DNA from: Dimorphilus gyrociliatus
Lineage: Eukaryota > Annelida > Polychaeta > Dinophilidae
Reading direction: 5' to 3'
DNA length: 64,000 nt
NCBI GenBank assembly: GCA_904063045.1
Contig: CAJFCJ010000001.1
Location: forward strand, 813,501 to 877,500
The position numbers and the translations under genes are program-made. Position 1 is the first letter of the stretch. Every line of letters starts with the position of its first letter. Of this stretch, positions 32,084 to 46,198 are shown one piece after another. Under the pieces are notes generated by a model that had not been told where the DNA came from, did not search any database, and saw only the letters and a list, made by a program, of their open reading frames with translations.

Positions 32084-33700
32084 TGAATTCCAAATTTTGG
32101 TTAAAGCTTTGTAGAATTAGTATTGTCGATACGACGATATCCGATCTCGATTATCGAATTAAAAGAAATTGTACAATCGTCGATTTTATCATCTTAAATC
32201 GAAATAAAGTATCAATTTAAACGACAGTGAAGAGTAAATTGACATTTCATTAAGTTAATCTGAATCTCTTCCTTATCAACTCAAATGAGAATAAATAAAC
32301 TAACTACTAATTTTACGAATAGAATTGAAGACCTTGATAAAATTTATTTTTCTTTTTTCTGCTAATTCCGTTAAGCTTCCCTTTTCAAGGAAAATTTTTC
32401 TTATATTTATCTGTATACAATATTTATCTGTAGAGTAAACTATTTTCATCCAGAATTATTAATGTTCTTTTTCAATGAATGTTCAAAGTTCTAATTTATT
32501 TATATACTAATTTAGATTATGATTATTTTTTTTTTATAGCTTCGGAATTTGAACTATCGGTAGATATGTAGACTACATATAAGTGCAATTAACTACGGAT
32601 AAATTAGTCTTTCTGCGTCAGAACTAGTTACTATTTTTAAAAAAGTAAAATAAATCGTTTTTATTATCCTTTTGAGATATCTCAGCTGTTTTATGATATT
32701 CCTTTCAAAGGATGTACATATTCGAAGACACGTACATTGTATAGAACTATTGTCATTCAGTTCAATGACTTATGGAATATTTTTAATTAAAAGAAATTTA
32801 TAGGCATGGTTCGATATTGGTAAAACAAAGACAAATGTTCTAATTTGCATATTTGACTGTCGTCCTACTTTGGCATTTTGCACGCACGTGATAAAACTCT
32901 TTAGACAATCTCGTATCAACTTAAAAATCAATCGAATATAGAACCTCACTACATTACCATAGGACTATAAACGCCACCTCTTTACTGATGCTAGAACCTT
33001 TTGTTGGATCATCTTGGAATGAATGTTCCATAAATCAATAAAAGACAAGTTATTTTCACTTTTTTTTCCTTTCTTTGGATGAAAATTATATTAATTAACC
33101 TTTTAACCTGTCAAATGAAAAGTGCATAATGCGAAATATATATAAAACCATTCACAAAACATATTGACAAGTAACAAAAGACTTTCCCTTAAGATTGATT
33201 GAACGATAAGTATGTTTTTATTATAGAAAAAGTTTGTTAAGTTGTAAATGGTCTGATTTCAAACACGTAGTGCCATAAATATTAGCAAACATGTCAATTA
33301 AAGTTTGATATTTGGTTGTTTCGGTCAGTTTGGTTCTTGTTTATCAGGATTCTAAAGAAAAATTGTCCAAGCTGTATTTATTTACTAGATGACACTACTG
33401 TCGTTGTTTATATTAAATGGGCTATGGTAGGGTTACCTATCTGTATAAAAACAGATTGAAATAGCCTTAGTCTGTCACCTTCAGAGGTTAAAATAAAACA
33501 TCTCATATTAATAAGTGATAAGCTTATAATATTGAAAATTTGTATGAAAAGTCAATTGCCATTATCTTTCAGCTAAATTATAACGGCGCACTGTTTCGAA
33601 ACTTTTCATATTTATTGAATAAAGAAGGTGGAATTATTGCAGTATAGTCATTGTTAAAAAACGCCGATTTAAGAAAAGTAATATACCATTTTTAATAGAC
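32084..33700. other. Intergenic region EMC5 / FMO
   Basis: 1.6 kb of AT-rich sequence between divergent genes. No coding exon, structured RNA or mobile element that I can support. Confidence 0.5.
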
Positions 33701-35147
33701 ATGAGAGTGACAAGTCTAAAGAAAAAGTTAGCTGTAATTGGTGCCGGAGCTGGCGGCTTGGCGGTGTTACAAGTCTTTAGCAAGCATTTAGAAATATTCG
33801 AGTTAACATGTTTCGAACAGTCGGACAAAGTCGGAGGGACATGGAATTACACTGAAAAAGTTGGACTAAATGATTTGGGACGGCCTTTGCATTCCAGCAT
33901 GTACAGGAACATGAAGTAAGTACTTAATTATCCTATATTTTGTGGTTTATTTAGATGTTTGTCTTCACAGGACTAACTTACCCAAGGAAGTCATGGCCTT
34001 TCAAGACTATCCATTCCCACCCCATCTTTCTTCTTTTCTTCGGCATAGCGATGTTGCTAGCTATTTATCGGACTATGCCGAATTCCATCAGTTGAAGAAA
34101 TACATTAAAGTATTCATAATCACTTAAAGCATAAAATTTTCGACAAAGAAATGTTCCTAGTTCCACAGTTTCGTGAAGAGTGTAGGCAAAGAAGACGACG
34201 GTCGAATTAAGATTGTCTGGGAGGTAGGTAAATCAGGGGACGAGGAGGACATCTTCGACTATCTCGTCATCTGTAATGGGTAAGTAGTATAGATGACCTG
34301 TGTGAGTATACATCTTTCATCGAAATTTATTCCATATAGCCATTATACTACACCATATACTCCGGATTTGAGGGGTTTAGAAAACTTTAAAGGAGATGTG
34401 ATACATAGTCACAATTACAGAAAACCCGATCAGTATAAAGCTAGGTCAGTTTTAGTCCTCGGAGCTGGCCCTTCAGGAGTTGATATTGCCGATGATATTG
34501 CATCAGTTACCGAAAATACAGTACTGCTTAGCCATAGAAAACCCAATTTCAATCCCAAAATGAGGCCCAATATTTCTTTAGTATCTGAGATGACAGAAAT
34601 AATTGGCTCAAATCGGGTTCAACTGGCTAATGGCGACACTTATGAGGTCGATTCAATTGTTTTTTGCACTGGATATCGTTATAACTTCCCCTTTTTGGAA
34701 GAAAATGTCAAATTGCGAATTACGAATGAACGTCTCTATCCCCTTTATAAGCATTTGGTTGATGCTCGGAATCCAAATATTATCTATCTGGGCATAACCA
34801 AAACGGTTCTGCCTTTTCCCCATTTTCATATTCAGGCCAGCTTTGCTGCGGCAGTTTTTACCAACCAAATCACACTACCCTGTGAAGATGATATGCTAGC
34901 CGATATCGAAAACGACTACAAATGGAGAACCGAAGAGCTAGGATTTAGCGAAAAAAGAGCACACTACTTGCACCAGCTTCAATGGGCCTATAATGATGAC
35001 CTCTGCGAATTGGCCTCAATACCACGACTACCTTCCTCGGTAAGCAATCTATATTTAGGTGTCCACCAAGCAAGAACTCAAGACCTCCAACATTATAAAG
35101 AGAAGAATTATCGTATTGTAGATGAACACACTTTCGTAGAAGTCTAG
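33701..35147 (+). CDS. Flavin-containing monooxygenase (FMO)
   Basis: Four exons, 33701-33915, 33971-34109, 34161-34279 and 34340-35147, with phases that match, encode 426 residues. The FAD-binding Rossmann motif GAGAGG lies at the N-terminus (LAVIGAGAGGLAVLQ), followed by KVGGTWNY. The FMO identifying motif FKGDVIHSHNY (FxGxxxHxxxY/F) precedes the NADPH-binding motif VLGAGPSGVDIA, and the C-terminal FCTGY motif (VFCTGYRYNFPF) is present. The length (about 430) fits invertebrate, plant and fungal FMOs such as the senecionine N-oxygenase type, which lack the C-terminal membrane helix of vertebrate FMOs. These enzymes oxidise soft nucleophiles (N or S) with NADPH and oxygen. The substrate is not predictable. 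Introns are short (45-61 bases). Confidence 0.92.
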
Positions 35148-35734
35148 CTAGACTTATAAGTGAAAGAAAAATTAGCATTTAATTCTTGCAAGCAAAGTTT
35201 AATTAGTTAACCTATTTTAAAAATTTTTTTTCTTTTAAATCGTTCAGAAAGCTTTTATAATTAAAAATATTATGCTATTGTAGTCAAAAACAATTTAGTA
35301 ACAGAACCTTATTTTTGTCATTTGATATAAAATATCTTTGTGCGTGAAACAGATAAAAAGAAAAAAAAAGAGGTAAAAAATTATCTATCTGTTCGTTTTA
35401 ACTGTTAATTTATTTGTTGCGAAGCTTCGAATAAGGTTCAAGTACTAGATTGTATAAAAAAAAGAAGTATTTTTGTCAGCGAAACGATGAAAGTTGTTTC
35501 TATTTTTAAGAAACGAATTATATAATAGTTGAATTATTTCAAACTTATTGAAATAGTTCTCTCTTTTCGCTCTGAAACTGTTTTGTCGTCTATAGTATAA
35601 TCTAATAAAAAAAATATTAAGGAAAACTTGGTAATATTTAAGTTGTTATTTAAATAAAATGAGTAAATCTCTGACAAATATATATTTAAATATACAGTGC
35701 ATAATGATGGAGTAGTTTTTTTCGATATTCCCTT
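35148..35734. other. Intergenic region FMO / DLEC1
   Basis: Converging 3' ends of FMO (+) and the DLEC1-like gene (-). AT-rich with poly-A/T runs; no coding exon. Confidence 0.5.
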
Positions 35735-38700
35735 TCAAGATGGGAGTATAACTTCGTGTCTTGTATCATAAGATCCGCTTGCCGTAACATGTATTCTCTG
35801 ATCTATTTCTCCTAATAGACCATGAACAATTAAGTCAATTTCGTAATTTTCGCTATGGTTGGGTGTTGCTATGATATTGATTAAGGTTGTTTGACCTGGA
35901 TGAAGCATACCACTATCTGGTTCTATCCTGAATGTATCTTGCGTGCAAGTGCTGCTTTGTTTTTCTGAGAAATACGATACAGCATTATATAATGAAAACA
36001 ATATACATCAAATGTTTTATTTTATTTACCTATTGAAATAGTCCAGAACGAAGAAGATAGGGAAGGATTTTGGAGAAAGAACATTCGCTGTCTGTACTCT
36101 CCAACAAGGCAAGTTCCTATTTCTAATATATTCTTTGATGCTTTTATTGATGGTAGAAGAATGAAAGCGTCTGTAGGTAAAATTTCACTTTCTCCATTAT
36201 CATACTTCAAAATTATATCTGATGAAAATTGGAGTCTTCTGTCATCTCCTTTTCTAAAGAATGATATTCCTTCATCGATATGAGTTATGAATTCTTCTTC
36301 TTCATTTTCAGTTTTGTCGTCGTCTTCAGTCTTTTTAGGCGATGTACTGGTTGCAGTTTCCAGATTTGATGGAATACTCTTATCGTATTCTGAACTGTGC
36401 AATAAATCCAAAAGTTGGGTACTTAGGCGGAAGCCTATTTTGACAACTAGATGTTGTCTTGACTTGACAATGACGCGTTCTGTTTGACACTTTGCCTCAT
36501 CGTTTTCCCCGATAATGTAAAACGGAGGTTTCGTTCTGAATTGTAGTTTAATTGGAGTTTGTGACGTATTTTGAAGAGTTACAGATCGTATGTGCATATA
36601 ATTTTCCAGTAGTTTATTTTTGCACAAAAGGTCACTTGCTGCCGAACGAAAATGCAACTCATCTTCGTCTTCAAATTCTACTAGTAGCCTTGCTGGAACA
36701 ACTCCTGCAGTCATTTCAACAGCTAAAGTATCCACATGATAACCATCTTTTCTAGAAACGGCTGTATCCGATTTTTCTTTTTCGGGTAATGATAACCATC
36801 CAACAGCATGCCCAATAATATCCATAGGAGCTTTAACTTCTCTGGAAGGAGGTGGAATGTAGTTCACAACTGCAATATTAGTTCCATCGGCTGGAATAAT
36901 GATTTGGGATGGTTCGACACTGAAATATTTTGAAGGTTCTTGGCCATCATGCTCGAAAACATGAACATCGAGAACTTGTGGTCGGGGTTCTCGAAATACT
37001 TTGAGCGTTGTTGCCCTACTTAGAACAAATGAGGTATCAGTGGACGGTGGTGGTAATTCATTGGTCTTTTGACGTGTTATTTCCTCAATTTCTTTCTCAT
37101 CATTTGGTGGAACAACTTCAACTCCTTTCTGATCTTTCACCGGGAAGGCGGGCTTATAAGCAACAACAAAGTCAACCAATTGTTTATCTTCTTCGTGCCT
37201 ATCGAAAGTTTGAAAGTCTACTCTTATATCTGTAAAAACAAAAGATATCTATGAGAAATTGTAGGCAGCAGATAGTTTAACACTTATTTAATATGAAACG
37301 AAATGAAACTTACCGCAAGGTCCATTATTGAGAAGCTTTAACTGTCTGCGTACAACGTAAGATCCGGCAACTTGAGAGCCAAAACGTAAAACGGGAGTTT
37401 TACCATCAGTTGTCATAGCCGATAATTGTAATAAAAGTGGAGAACCAGTTACTTTTACATCTACAGGTATTTCTTGTATAGGAAGGTCTCCGACCTAGTG
37501 CAGGAACAATAGGATATTTTCGTTAAATTTAAGGTTTTAGATGACTTACTTTGCATTGAATAAAGTCTTCATAATCACCCCACAAATTGGCACAAGCTGT
37601 AACAGAAATCTCAACTTCGGAATAAGGTTCGAGAACTCCTGCTGATGGCTCTAGAATTAGTGCTAATCCGTTTGAGTTCTTAAGAATTGCTCTTTGAGCT
37701 TCTGTCCTCGCTCTGAGAGTCAATTGAGGTTGATCAGCCGTGGCCGAAGATCTTTGTATTAGAGCTCTTCTTTGGCTGTGAAAAAACTTATTATTTCTAA
37801 TGAAGCGCTAATTAACAGGACATCATACCCTTTGTTAGGCATAGCTGCTCGATGAGGAGGAGTAGGAGGCTTGAATCCAAAATTCTTAAGAGAACAGGAA
37901 AACGGAGCCACAATGGAAGTATCATTTCGCATAAAGAGGCTTTTTGTTACTTTGCTACCTATTTTAAAGTCATCCATGCTTATCCGAACATTTTCACTTC
38001 CACTAAAATTTAAAATTCAAAGTTAGTTGAATTATTATTGGACATCTAAAATTAAAGTGTTACTATAATGATTCTTCATCTCTGAATGATACTGAGAGAC
38101 CTTTAACTGTACAACTAAAAGATAACCAGAGAGGGTCAGCCTGTCCTTCAATTGCACATGGTATTCGCAAATCGTCAACGTCTTCCAAAGAATGGCATAC
38201 AATTGTCAAAATACAAGCTAGAGTCTCTCTTTCTGTAATCTTTCCCTTATTCGGCTTCATTGAGACAGATACCTTCGAATGTCCATTACCAATAACTTTA
38301 CCCCATTTAAAGAAGGTTGGAATAACTGTTTGATTGTACAAGACAACGGCATGTCTGCTTTCTGATTCAATAAACACATCATCCAGTTTTATTTTGCACT
38401 CTGTTAAGCAAACTTTTGGGGCTTGCACTTCGGCTGTGCATCTTAAAACGCTAAATGAAAAAAAGCTTGTTAAATTTATTAAAAACTTAATGATTTTTAA
38501 ATACTAACGTAGTATTACCATCCTCTGCTTTTGCGGATAGTAAAAGATTTAGAGATTTAACTGCCAGAGCACTCAATTCAACTTTCACCATTGTGCATTT
38601 TAAAGGTGGTAAAATACCATTTGCCGGCTCAATACATAGTTCATTCTCACCAAGCTCACCTTCTTCCAGAGTTATTGACCAGTTAGCAGGTATTCTACTT

Positions 38701-41700
38701 TGATTTCTAATAGTAATCCAACGTTCTTCAAGACTACCTTCTCTTACTAAACCAAATGGTATTGATGCCTCGTCAATTACAATCTCTGGCCCCTAGTTGA
38801 CATTTTATTGTTAGGTTAGAAAGAATGTTTAAATTAAAGAGAAATTTTTGGTAACAATACCGAAAATTCCGCTTGAACATTTAAATACACAGGTTCATCA
38901 TGATGTTGAATTAAACACATCAAGTTATGCTCCATTTTTCCTGGAATCGGTCCACTAACGCAAATCTCTACTAGACAATCGGAGTTGGGAGGAATTTCCC
39001 CTTCTGCAGGCTCCGCATGGATAATTGCTGGTTCAGTTACCCGTTGGAAAGAGAATACTATGGGGCTAAGACTCTGGTTTAAGACCTAGAAATAGCAAGT
39101 GCATACTATAGTTTAAACCAATAATTTCTTAAATAATCTTACATGAATTGGTCTTTTCACAACAGTTTGTACTGGTATCGTACCAGGAATATGGAGGGCG
39201 TAAGGTTCAAAAATGACTGAAAAAGGATCACATGTTCCTCTAATATCTATTTGTAAGGCAGCTACGTCCTCCAAATCCGTTTGCACGGAAGAACCTAATA
39301 GTAGAAAAGTTGTTAAAAATATTGATATTATCGCGTAATTGAACTTGAAACCTCTATTTAAACTTGTCAAACTGGATGGTCTCGACTGGTCAACAGCAGG
39401 TGTCTTAGGTACAGGCATTTGAGGTAGGACAAAATGAAGGACGGAGTGATAAAGTTTCGGCTGTTAAAAGAAAATTTCTGAGTCAATATACACAAAGTTC
39501 AATTCAAGTAAATAGCAATAACTTACGGTCGGGGGAGCGAACGCCAATAAGAACTTCATGCTCTCGTTTGCTAATAGCAAGCCTGTATCTGGCGTTATAC
39601 TAAACCTAGTATCGACATCTCGAACTCTGATCTCATTAGGTTTCTCCCTAAAATCTGGTTTAATTATCACCCAAACGAAAGGAAGATCAACAGCTCTGTT
39701 TTAAACATTCTTTATGATAAGATTGAGCAACTAGTTAAGATATCAATAGCATACGTTCGGTTGGTAACAATAAAGGATTTTTCCATGTATGTGTAAGGAT
39801 GCAGAATTCCAAAATCGATGAAATGATCACATAAAGTATCAGCTAAATCTCCGGCTGCCGGAATCTTTTCTCCACCTTCCACCTCAGATATTTCGACTGT
39901 TGCAAGCTGACCTTCACCTAAAAGAAAGAAAGAAAGCTTGAACATTTTTATATATAGAACAACAGAAATAAGGTGACCTATTAGTTTTATATGTTTAACA
40001 TGACAATTATCGCAGACAATCGTAACATATGTCTCATACTCTTTAACTTCTTTAGGTGAGAAAGATATTTCTAGTACAGTACTCTGACCAGGTCGGACTG
40101 CAAAAAGAGATGGTCTAAACTCAAAGGGAGGTACTGCAACTGCTCCTCCTTGAGACTTTACCTGAAAATGCTCGAGGTTTTTGTTACCTGAACAAGGAGT
40201 ATTAGAAAGAGACCTACTTTGAATTGTGTAGTTGGCCAAGAGGATCCTGGAACTACAGCAAATCTTCCGTTTCCACCAGTATTCTGTACTTGAATTTGTC
40301 CAACTTTTGTCCCTCCCACTAAGGATCCGCCAAGGTCTATGACCTCAGGAACTAAAATTATAAATTTGTACATTATGTTGCCTATAAATGTATATTTTGC
40401 TATAAATACTGTATATATACAGTATATATATATAAATTTATATATATATATACACTTTTAAATCATTAAATCTTACTATTTAGTATGGGTGGTTGTCTTT
40501 TTCCTTTAAGAGGGACAATAAATTCACAACCATTACTTTGAACAACGAGATCGTCTTCAAAATCTGCTAGGCTATCAGGTGCAAATCGAACGGTAAATTG
40601 ACAGCTCATTCCAGAGGCAATTAGACCATTCTCAGCAGGAAATCTACCCAAACCAATTGAAAAATACGTAGTTCTTGGTGGAATAACTCGAACATTTCTT
40701 AAGACCTTAGTTATATTCTTTAACTCAAGATCAACCTGTAACGATATACCGTTAATGATAAAAGATTGTGTCCTGCTAATGAATTATACCTCGTAAACTT
40801 TTCCTGGAACGTAATCAGAAATAATAACGACCTCAGGAATGGGTAAGAATACTTGATTTCCTTTAGACAATAGATTTTCGCTTACTTCTGATACATAACG
40901 TGGATTTCTTAAAAAGTTTACTCTTGCCTGAGTTAATAAAGAAACAATTTTATATTACATTAACACGATCATCTAATATGAAGAATGAACTATTCTTACT
41001 TGCATGTTTGCTAATTGAGCTCTTGCATCTTGGCGAGCATCTGCAGACATTTGTTTTTTCCACAGAAGTTTTTCCATCTCTTGGCTTTGATTTAGGTTTC
41101 TCTTCTTTTTCTTTTTTTATGTAAATAATTGTAATTAAATTATTAGTTCTCATTCGTTCGAATTGTTGACTTACGCTTGATTGAGGGGGAGCTGATGTAT
41201 CTGGAACACTGTCATCATCTGAAGGTAAATGCCCAAAATCGTCAACAAAATCATCCTTTTGTAGAATTTTTCTGTCAGATATTTGAGATGAGTGGCGATT
41301 ACTTCTTCTAGAATAATTAACAGTTTCTCTTGTATAATTCGGTTCTCCAGCTGCAAAATTATGATATAAGGACTGAAAAGAATTATTTGATAATGTATTA
41401 CCACTGGGTGGGTGTACAATTGGGAGTTCTATAGGGTTGTAGTCCTCTGGAACAATCAAGCTATACTTTCTTAGTAGATCTGAATCGAGATATCTTCTAA
41501 AATGGGATCTCTCTGCATAAGTTAAACATATTCATAAAGTAATTTTTTATCAGAAAGACTACAATTCGTGGGAATTATCTTACCTGGAGGCAGTCCCAAA
41601 TCAGGCATATTCTGACGATTTTCTAATTGTCGTTCATCAGCTAGTATTGAGGCTGCTTGAGCTTGTTGAATATGTCGTTCTAGCATGCTTATTTCAGAAA

Positions 41701-41980
41701 ATTTTTTGTCCCTCTCCTCAGTTACCTGTATATAAGAACTTTAGTAGAAAAAGAAATATATTTGTTAGTATGTAGCTACCTTTTTTAATTCAGCTACATA
41801 TTGTGTATGAACTTCATCATCACCCTCCTTAGACTGTACTAGAAAATTAACAGTGTCATTTGTCACTGGATCTCTTTGATACAGGTCTCGGAAAATTCTT
41901 GAAAGTATATGAGACGTATCCTGCGATCTAGCAGATGACGGCCGATGGATGAACATACATGGTTCATTGTAATCATTCAT
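35735..41980 (-). CDS. DLEC1: DLEC1-like ciliary ASH-domain protein
   Basis: Twenty exons in consistent phase: 41980-41780, 41725-41584, 41512-41175, 41110-41000, 40927-40790, 40735-40477, 40351-40218, 40161-39978, 39917-39755, 39695-39527, 39460-39352, 39294-39143, 39085-38861, 38792-38509, 38450-38064, 38002-37829, 37775-37550, 37494-37314, 37229-36030 and 35964-35735; about 1668 residues (human DLEC1 about 1755). The N-terminus has ILSRIFRDLYQRD with a coiled coil, then EMEKLLWKKQMSADARQDAR and FLRNPRYV. The rest is a chain of beta-sandwich repeats of MSP/ASH type with recurrent phrases such as FSIGLGRFPAENGLIASGMS, VDLGGSLVGG (here IDLGGSLVGG), and FSITPDTGLLLANES. DLEC1/CFAP81-type proteins sit in motile cilia with relatives such as HYDIN. 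Part of exon 4 is read in a different frame from a longer unspliced ORF; the spliced frame is the one matching the family. Confidence 0.82.
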
Positions 41981-42421
41981 TTTCAGTTTTCAATTTCCAA
42001 GACAAAATGAGATAAAGAACATAATATAACAATTTGTCTGAGTTTTTAAGAATAAACAAACTAATACAAAGAAGAAATCGACCGAAGAATTCTAAATTCT
42101 CCCGCACGAGCGCGGTTTATTATTACCGGAAATAGAAACCCATAGCAACGAGTTTCGTAAAAAGAATTCTAAATCGTCTATTTCAATGATTTTTTAAGTA
42201 TAAGTATTTTTAGATTTATAAAAAAAATATAAAAAAGCTTTTTACCTAACAGTTACGTAATCATTTTCGTAATAGGTCCTTACTGACTTGCCGCGTGGAC
42301 ATCGTAAGAAGGTAAGCTGACAGAAATTCTATGTCGTAAAATTATTTATAGAGTAACTCTTAGAAGTCATTTCATTAACTTTCTTCTAGACAGTATATGA
42401 TAATGTAATATAATAAAAGAA
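41981..42421. other. Intergenic region DLEC1 / GFUS
   Basis: Divergent promoter region of the DLEC1-like gene and the fucose synthase gene. A higher-GC patch (CCCGCACGAGCGCGG near 42102-42116) lies about 120 bases upstream of the DLEC1-like start. No coding exon. Confidence 0.45.
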
Positions 42422-42520
42422 ATGACTACTTCATTTAATATTGTTTTCGCTATTTGCATCTTAATTGTTAATGAATTCAACAATTCAGTGGCTGATACCG
42501 GCTATTGTATTAATAACGAG
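42422..42520 (+). other. Candidate signal-peptide exon, in frame with fucose synthase
   Basis: ATG at 42422 opens 33 codons ending at a GAG|GTGATT donor. The product starts MTTSFNIVFAICILIVNEF, a strong signal-peptide pattern. Joined to the acceptor at 42766-42767 it reads in phase 0 through seven codons (CKPENIK) into the fucose synthase ATG at 42789. It may be a true 5' exon, a separate small secreted-peptide gene, or a chance ORF. Confidence 0.35.
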
Positions 42521-42767
42521 GTGATTAGCTATAGAAATATTCTTTCATTCTATTTTAGCTTATTTTATTAAATATAGTTAATTAATCTTTCAATTTGTAA
42601 AAAAAAAAAGGTTTTTATTCAGGGAAGCCTAAGATAATTAACTATATTTAGTTTAGACCAAAAGGCTATTCTATTCTTTATAGAAACACAATGTAATCTT
42701 AGGGCTTTGAAACGTTACGTATTCTGTTCGATTTACTGGATGAGTAGTGTCATGTTTTTTTTTATAG

Positions 42768-43929
<1,162 letters not shown>

Positions 43930-44091
43930 TCTGTTCCTATTGGTATAGGACGCGAAAACCGAAGTCTCATATGGCTACATTTCTTTCCTATTGTGGTTGT
44001 TCAGTGTACACTGTTTTCTAATTTTTCAAAAGATTTTGTATTTAAAATGAAAAATAAATAAGCGTCCTGATAAGTTAACAGACGTGTGAGT

Positions 44092-45117
44092 TTATTCCAT
44101 ATCATCTTGATACCAAAGCATACCTTTCGCTGATACATCCAAATCTTCGAGTCGCGTATAGGAACTGACACGTTTCTTGCATATTTGTCGGAATAGAATG
44201 AGAAGAAGGAAGACTAGTACAACTGATAAACTAACTATTATGCCTATCCACATATTCCAATTTATGTCGTCGTTTTTAAAAGCTCTGCCCATGCCTGGAT
44301 AATGCTTATGTGGACGTTTACGGTTCATAAACCCATTAGAATGAGGAACTTCAGTTAGGTTTGGACTTTTACTGGAGAATTTTTTTTTATGACGGATCTT
44401 ATTTAAGATATCTTTCCATTCTCCTGGCTTCATAGAAGTGGATGATGCTTTATCAGTTACAGAAATAGTACCATCCGTCGAGGTGAATATTCTTGTTATT
44501 ATTTTGGATGTGCTTTTCGAATGGATTAAAGCTTCAGTAGTGTCTGCTGTCTGGACGGTTGTAGTCGATAAAACAAAAGATGACGTTTCTGTCTTGATAC
44601 GTTTAAAATTTTCAGCAGCATAGGAATTAGGCAAATATGTCCATTTACAAGTTTCGGGAGATGAACAAAAGGCATGAACACATATCCAGCTTCCGTTACT
44701 CAAATATTGAACAGCAGTATTACAATTCTCAACTGTAAATATAAAATGTAAAGATTTCTTATTTTCATTTTTGTTTTTGTTTAGATTACAATTCAAAAGA
44801 TGCAAATACTGTATAGTTAACTAGAGAATTTATTAATAGAATATCTTACTTGTAAGTTGACAGCACGCCTTAAAGCATTGAAAAGGTTCTTGGTGCGTTG
44901 TATATTCTCCAATGAGTCTGCTATACGGAGCCTTAACGCCAGCTAAAGCGATTCCACTAATTTCTTCAACTTCACATTTTTCAGCCAAAGTGGTAGAAAA
45001 TATGACGAGGAGGACTTTATATAAGTTTGTCTAATCAATATAGAAGGTGTTTAATAGTTTAATTAAGTAGATTAATTAATTGGAAAAGAATGAAAATATA
45101 ATCTTCCTTACCGACAT
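44092..45117 (-). CDS. MANSC-domain type I membrane protein
   Basis: Three exons, 45117-45112 (start codon plus one codon), 45030-44850 and 44732-44092, encode about 275 residues. A signal peptide (MSTNLYKVLLVIFSTTLA) is followed by a cysteine-rich domain with QCFKACCQLT, then ENCNTAVQYLSNGSWICVHAF and CSSPETCKW. This CxxxCC...C...C...C pattern fits a MANSC domain (as in LRP11, KIAA0319, HAI-1 and MANSC1). A Ser/Thr-rich stalk, a single membrane helix (MWIGIIVSLSVVLVFLLLIL) and a short cytosolic tail with YTRLEDLD follow; YTRL could be a Tyr-based sorting signal. No named orthologue is recognised. The six-base first coding exon rests only on its ATG and a good donor site. Confidence 0.65.
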
Positions 45118-46198
45118 AGTTCTAGAAATGATGTGGAAGTGGCATAAAGTTAATTGATTATACTGAAACATATGTGATTAATTGATCTACCGAATTTTTT
45201 ATTTACCGTAAGAAACGCAAATGTTAAGCCTATAAAACACTACAAGCGTACATGTGTAATATTGAAAAAAAAGTTGAGAAAATGATGATATCTGGGAATA
45301 TTATTAGCAAATATTTTTAGGCAGGATGAAAAGAATTTGTGGAGGTTATTTCTAGGTTCTCTTCCCAGATCCTTGGGTTCAGATAGGAATGCTTAGAATA
45401 AAAATAGTGAGGATTTATATACTTTGAGGTTTGCCTCTGATATCCCATCATCACTTTACAGTTGCCGAACTGTGTAGTTGATATTTATCCTTAGTAACAG
45501 GATGTTACAAGGTTCAACATTTAGGAAGGTTAATTGAATTATAACTTGGCCAAACCTTAACTAGCAATTAAAGATGAGCCTTCAAGCTGACTAATCAGAC
45601 CTGTGTTTGGCCAATGTTGTAGCATTTTCTGGCGTTGGTTTTAAGAGGTACATGTACAAGTTGCATCAAGTAATATAGTTCAAGCATAAAATATAACCAA
45701 AGTTGTACACTATAAACATTAAACCCCCTGTTCCTATTATTAGACATTCGTTTATATATCTATGATTAATCTAATATTTAAGACAGAAAAAATAAAAAAA
45801 AGAATCTTTTTCCTTAGTGAAAAAGATTTTTAATGTTCGGCCTATCAAAATTTATCGTGTTCCAATTTTTATGCCGACTACTTTTATAGGATATTCTCAT
45901 TTTATCTTCAAGGTTTAACCTAAGCATAATATATTGTACTAATCCTGTTTACTTTATGAACTCTTCATAGGCTTATTTATAATTCTTTTTCAAGTAAAAA
46001 AAACTGTTTTCCATCTAAGAAACGTAGACCAAAAGTCCATTATTTTTTTTATGTTCTATTTATATATGTTTACACTTTAACAAACAAACAATAAAAAGTA
46101 GAGTAAGTTTGCATTTTTTTTCACTTTGTTGCTGTTTATTATTGCTGATCGAATTGAAAATTGTTTCGTTTTTCTTTTTTTTTGCAGTTTATAATTTG
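45118..46198. other. Intergenic region
   Basis: About 1.1 kb between two minus-strand genes: promoter side of the MANSC gene and 3' side of the next gene. No coding exon supported. Confidence 0.5.
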
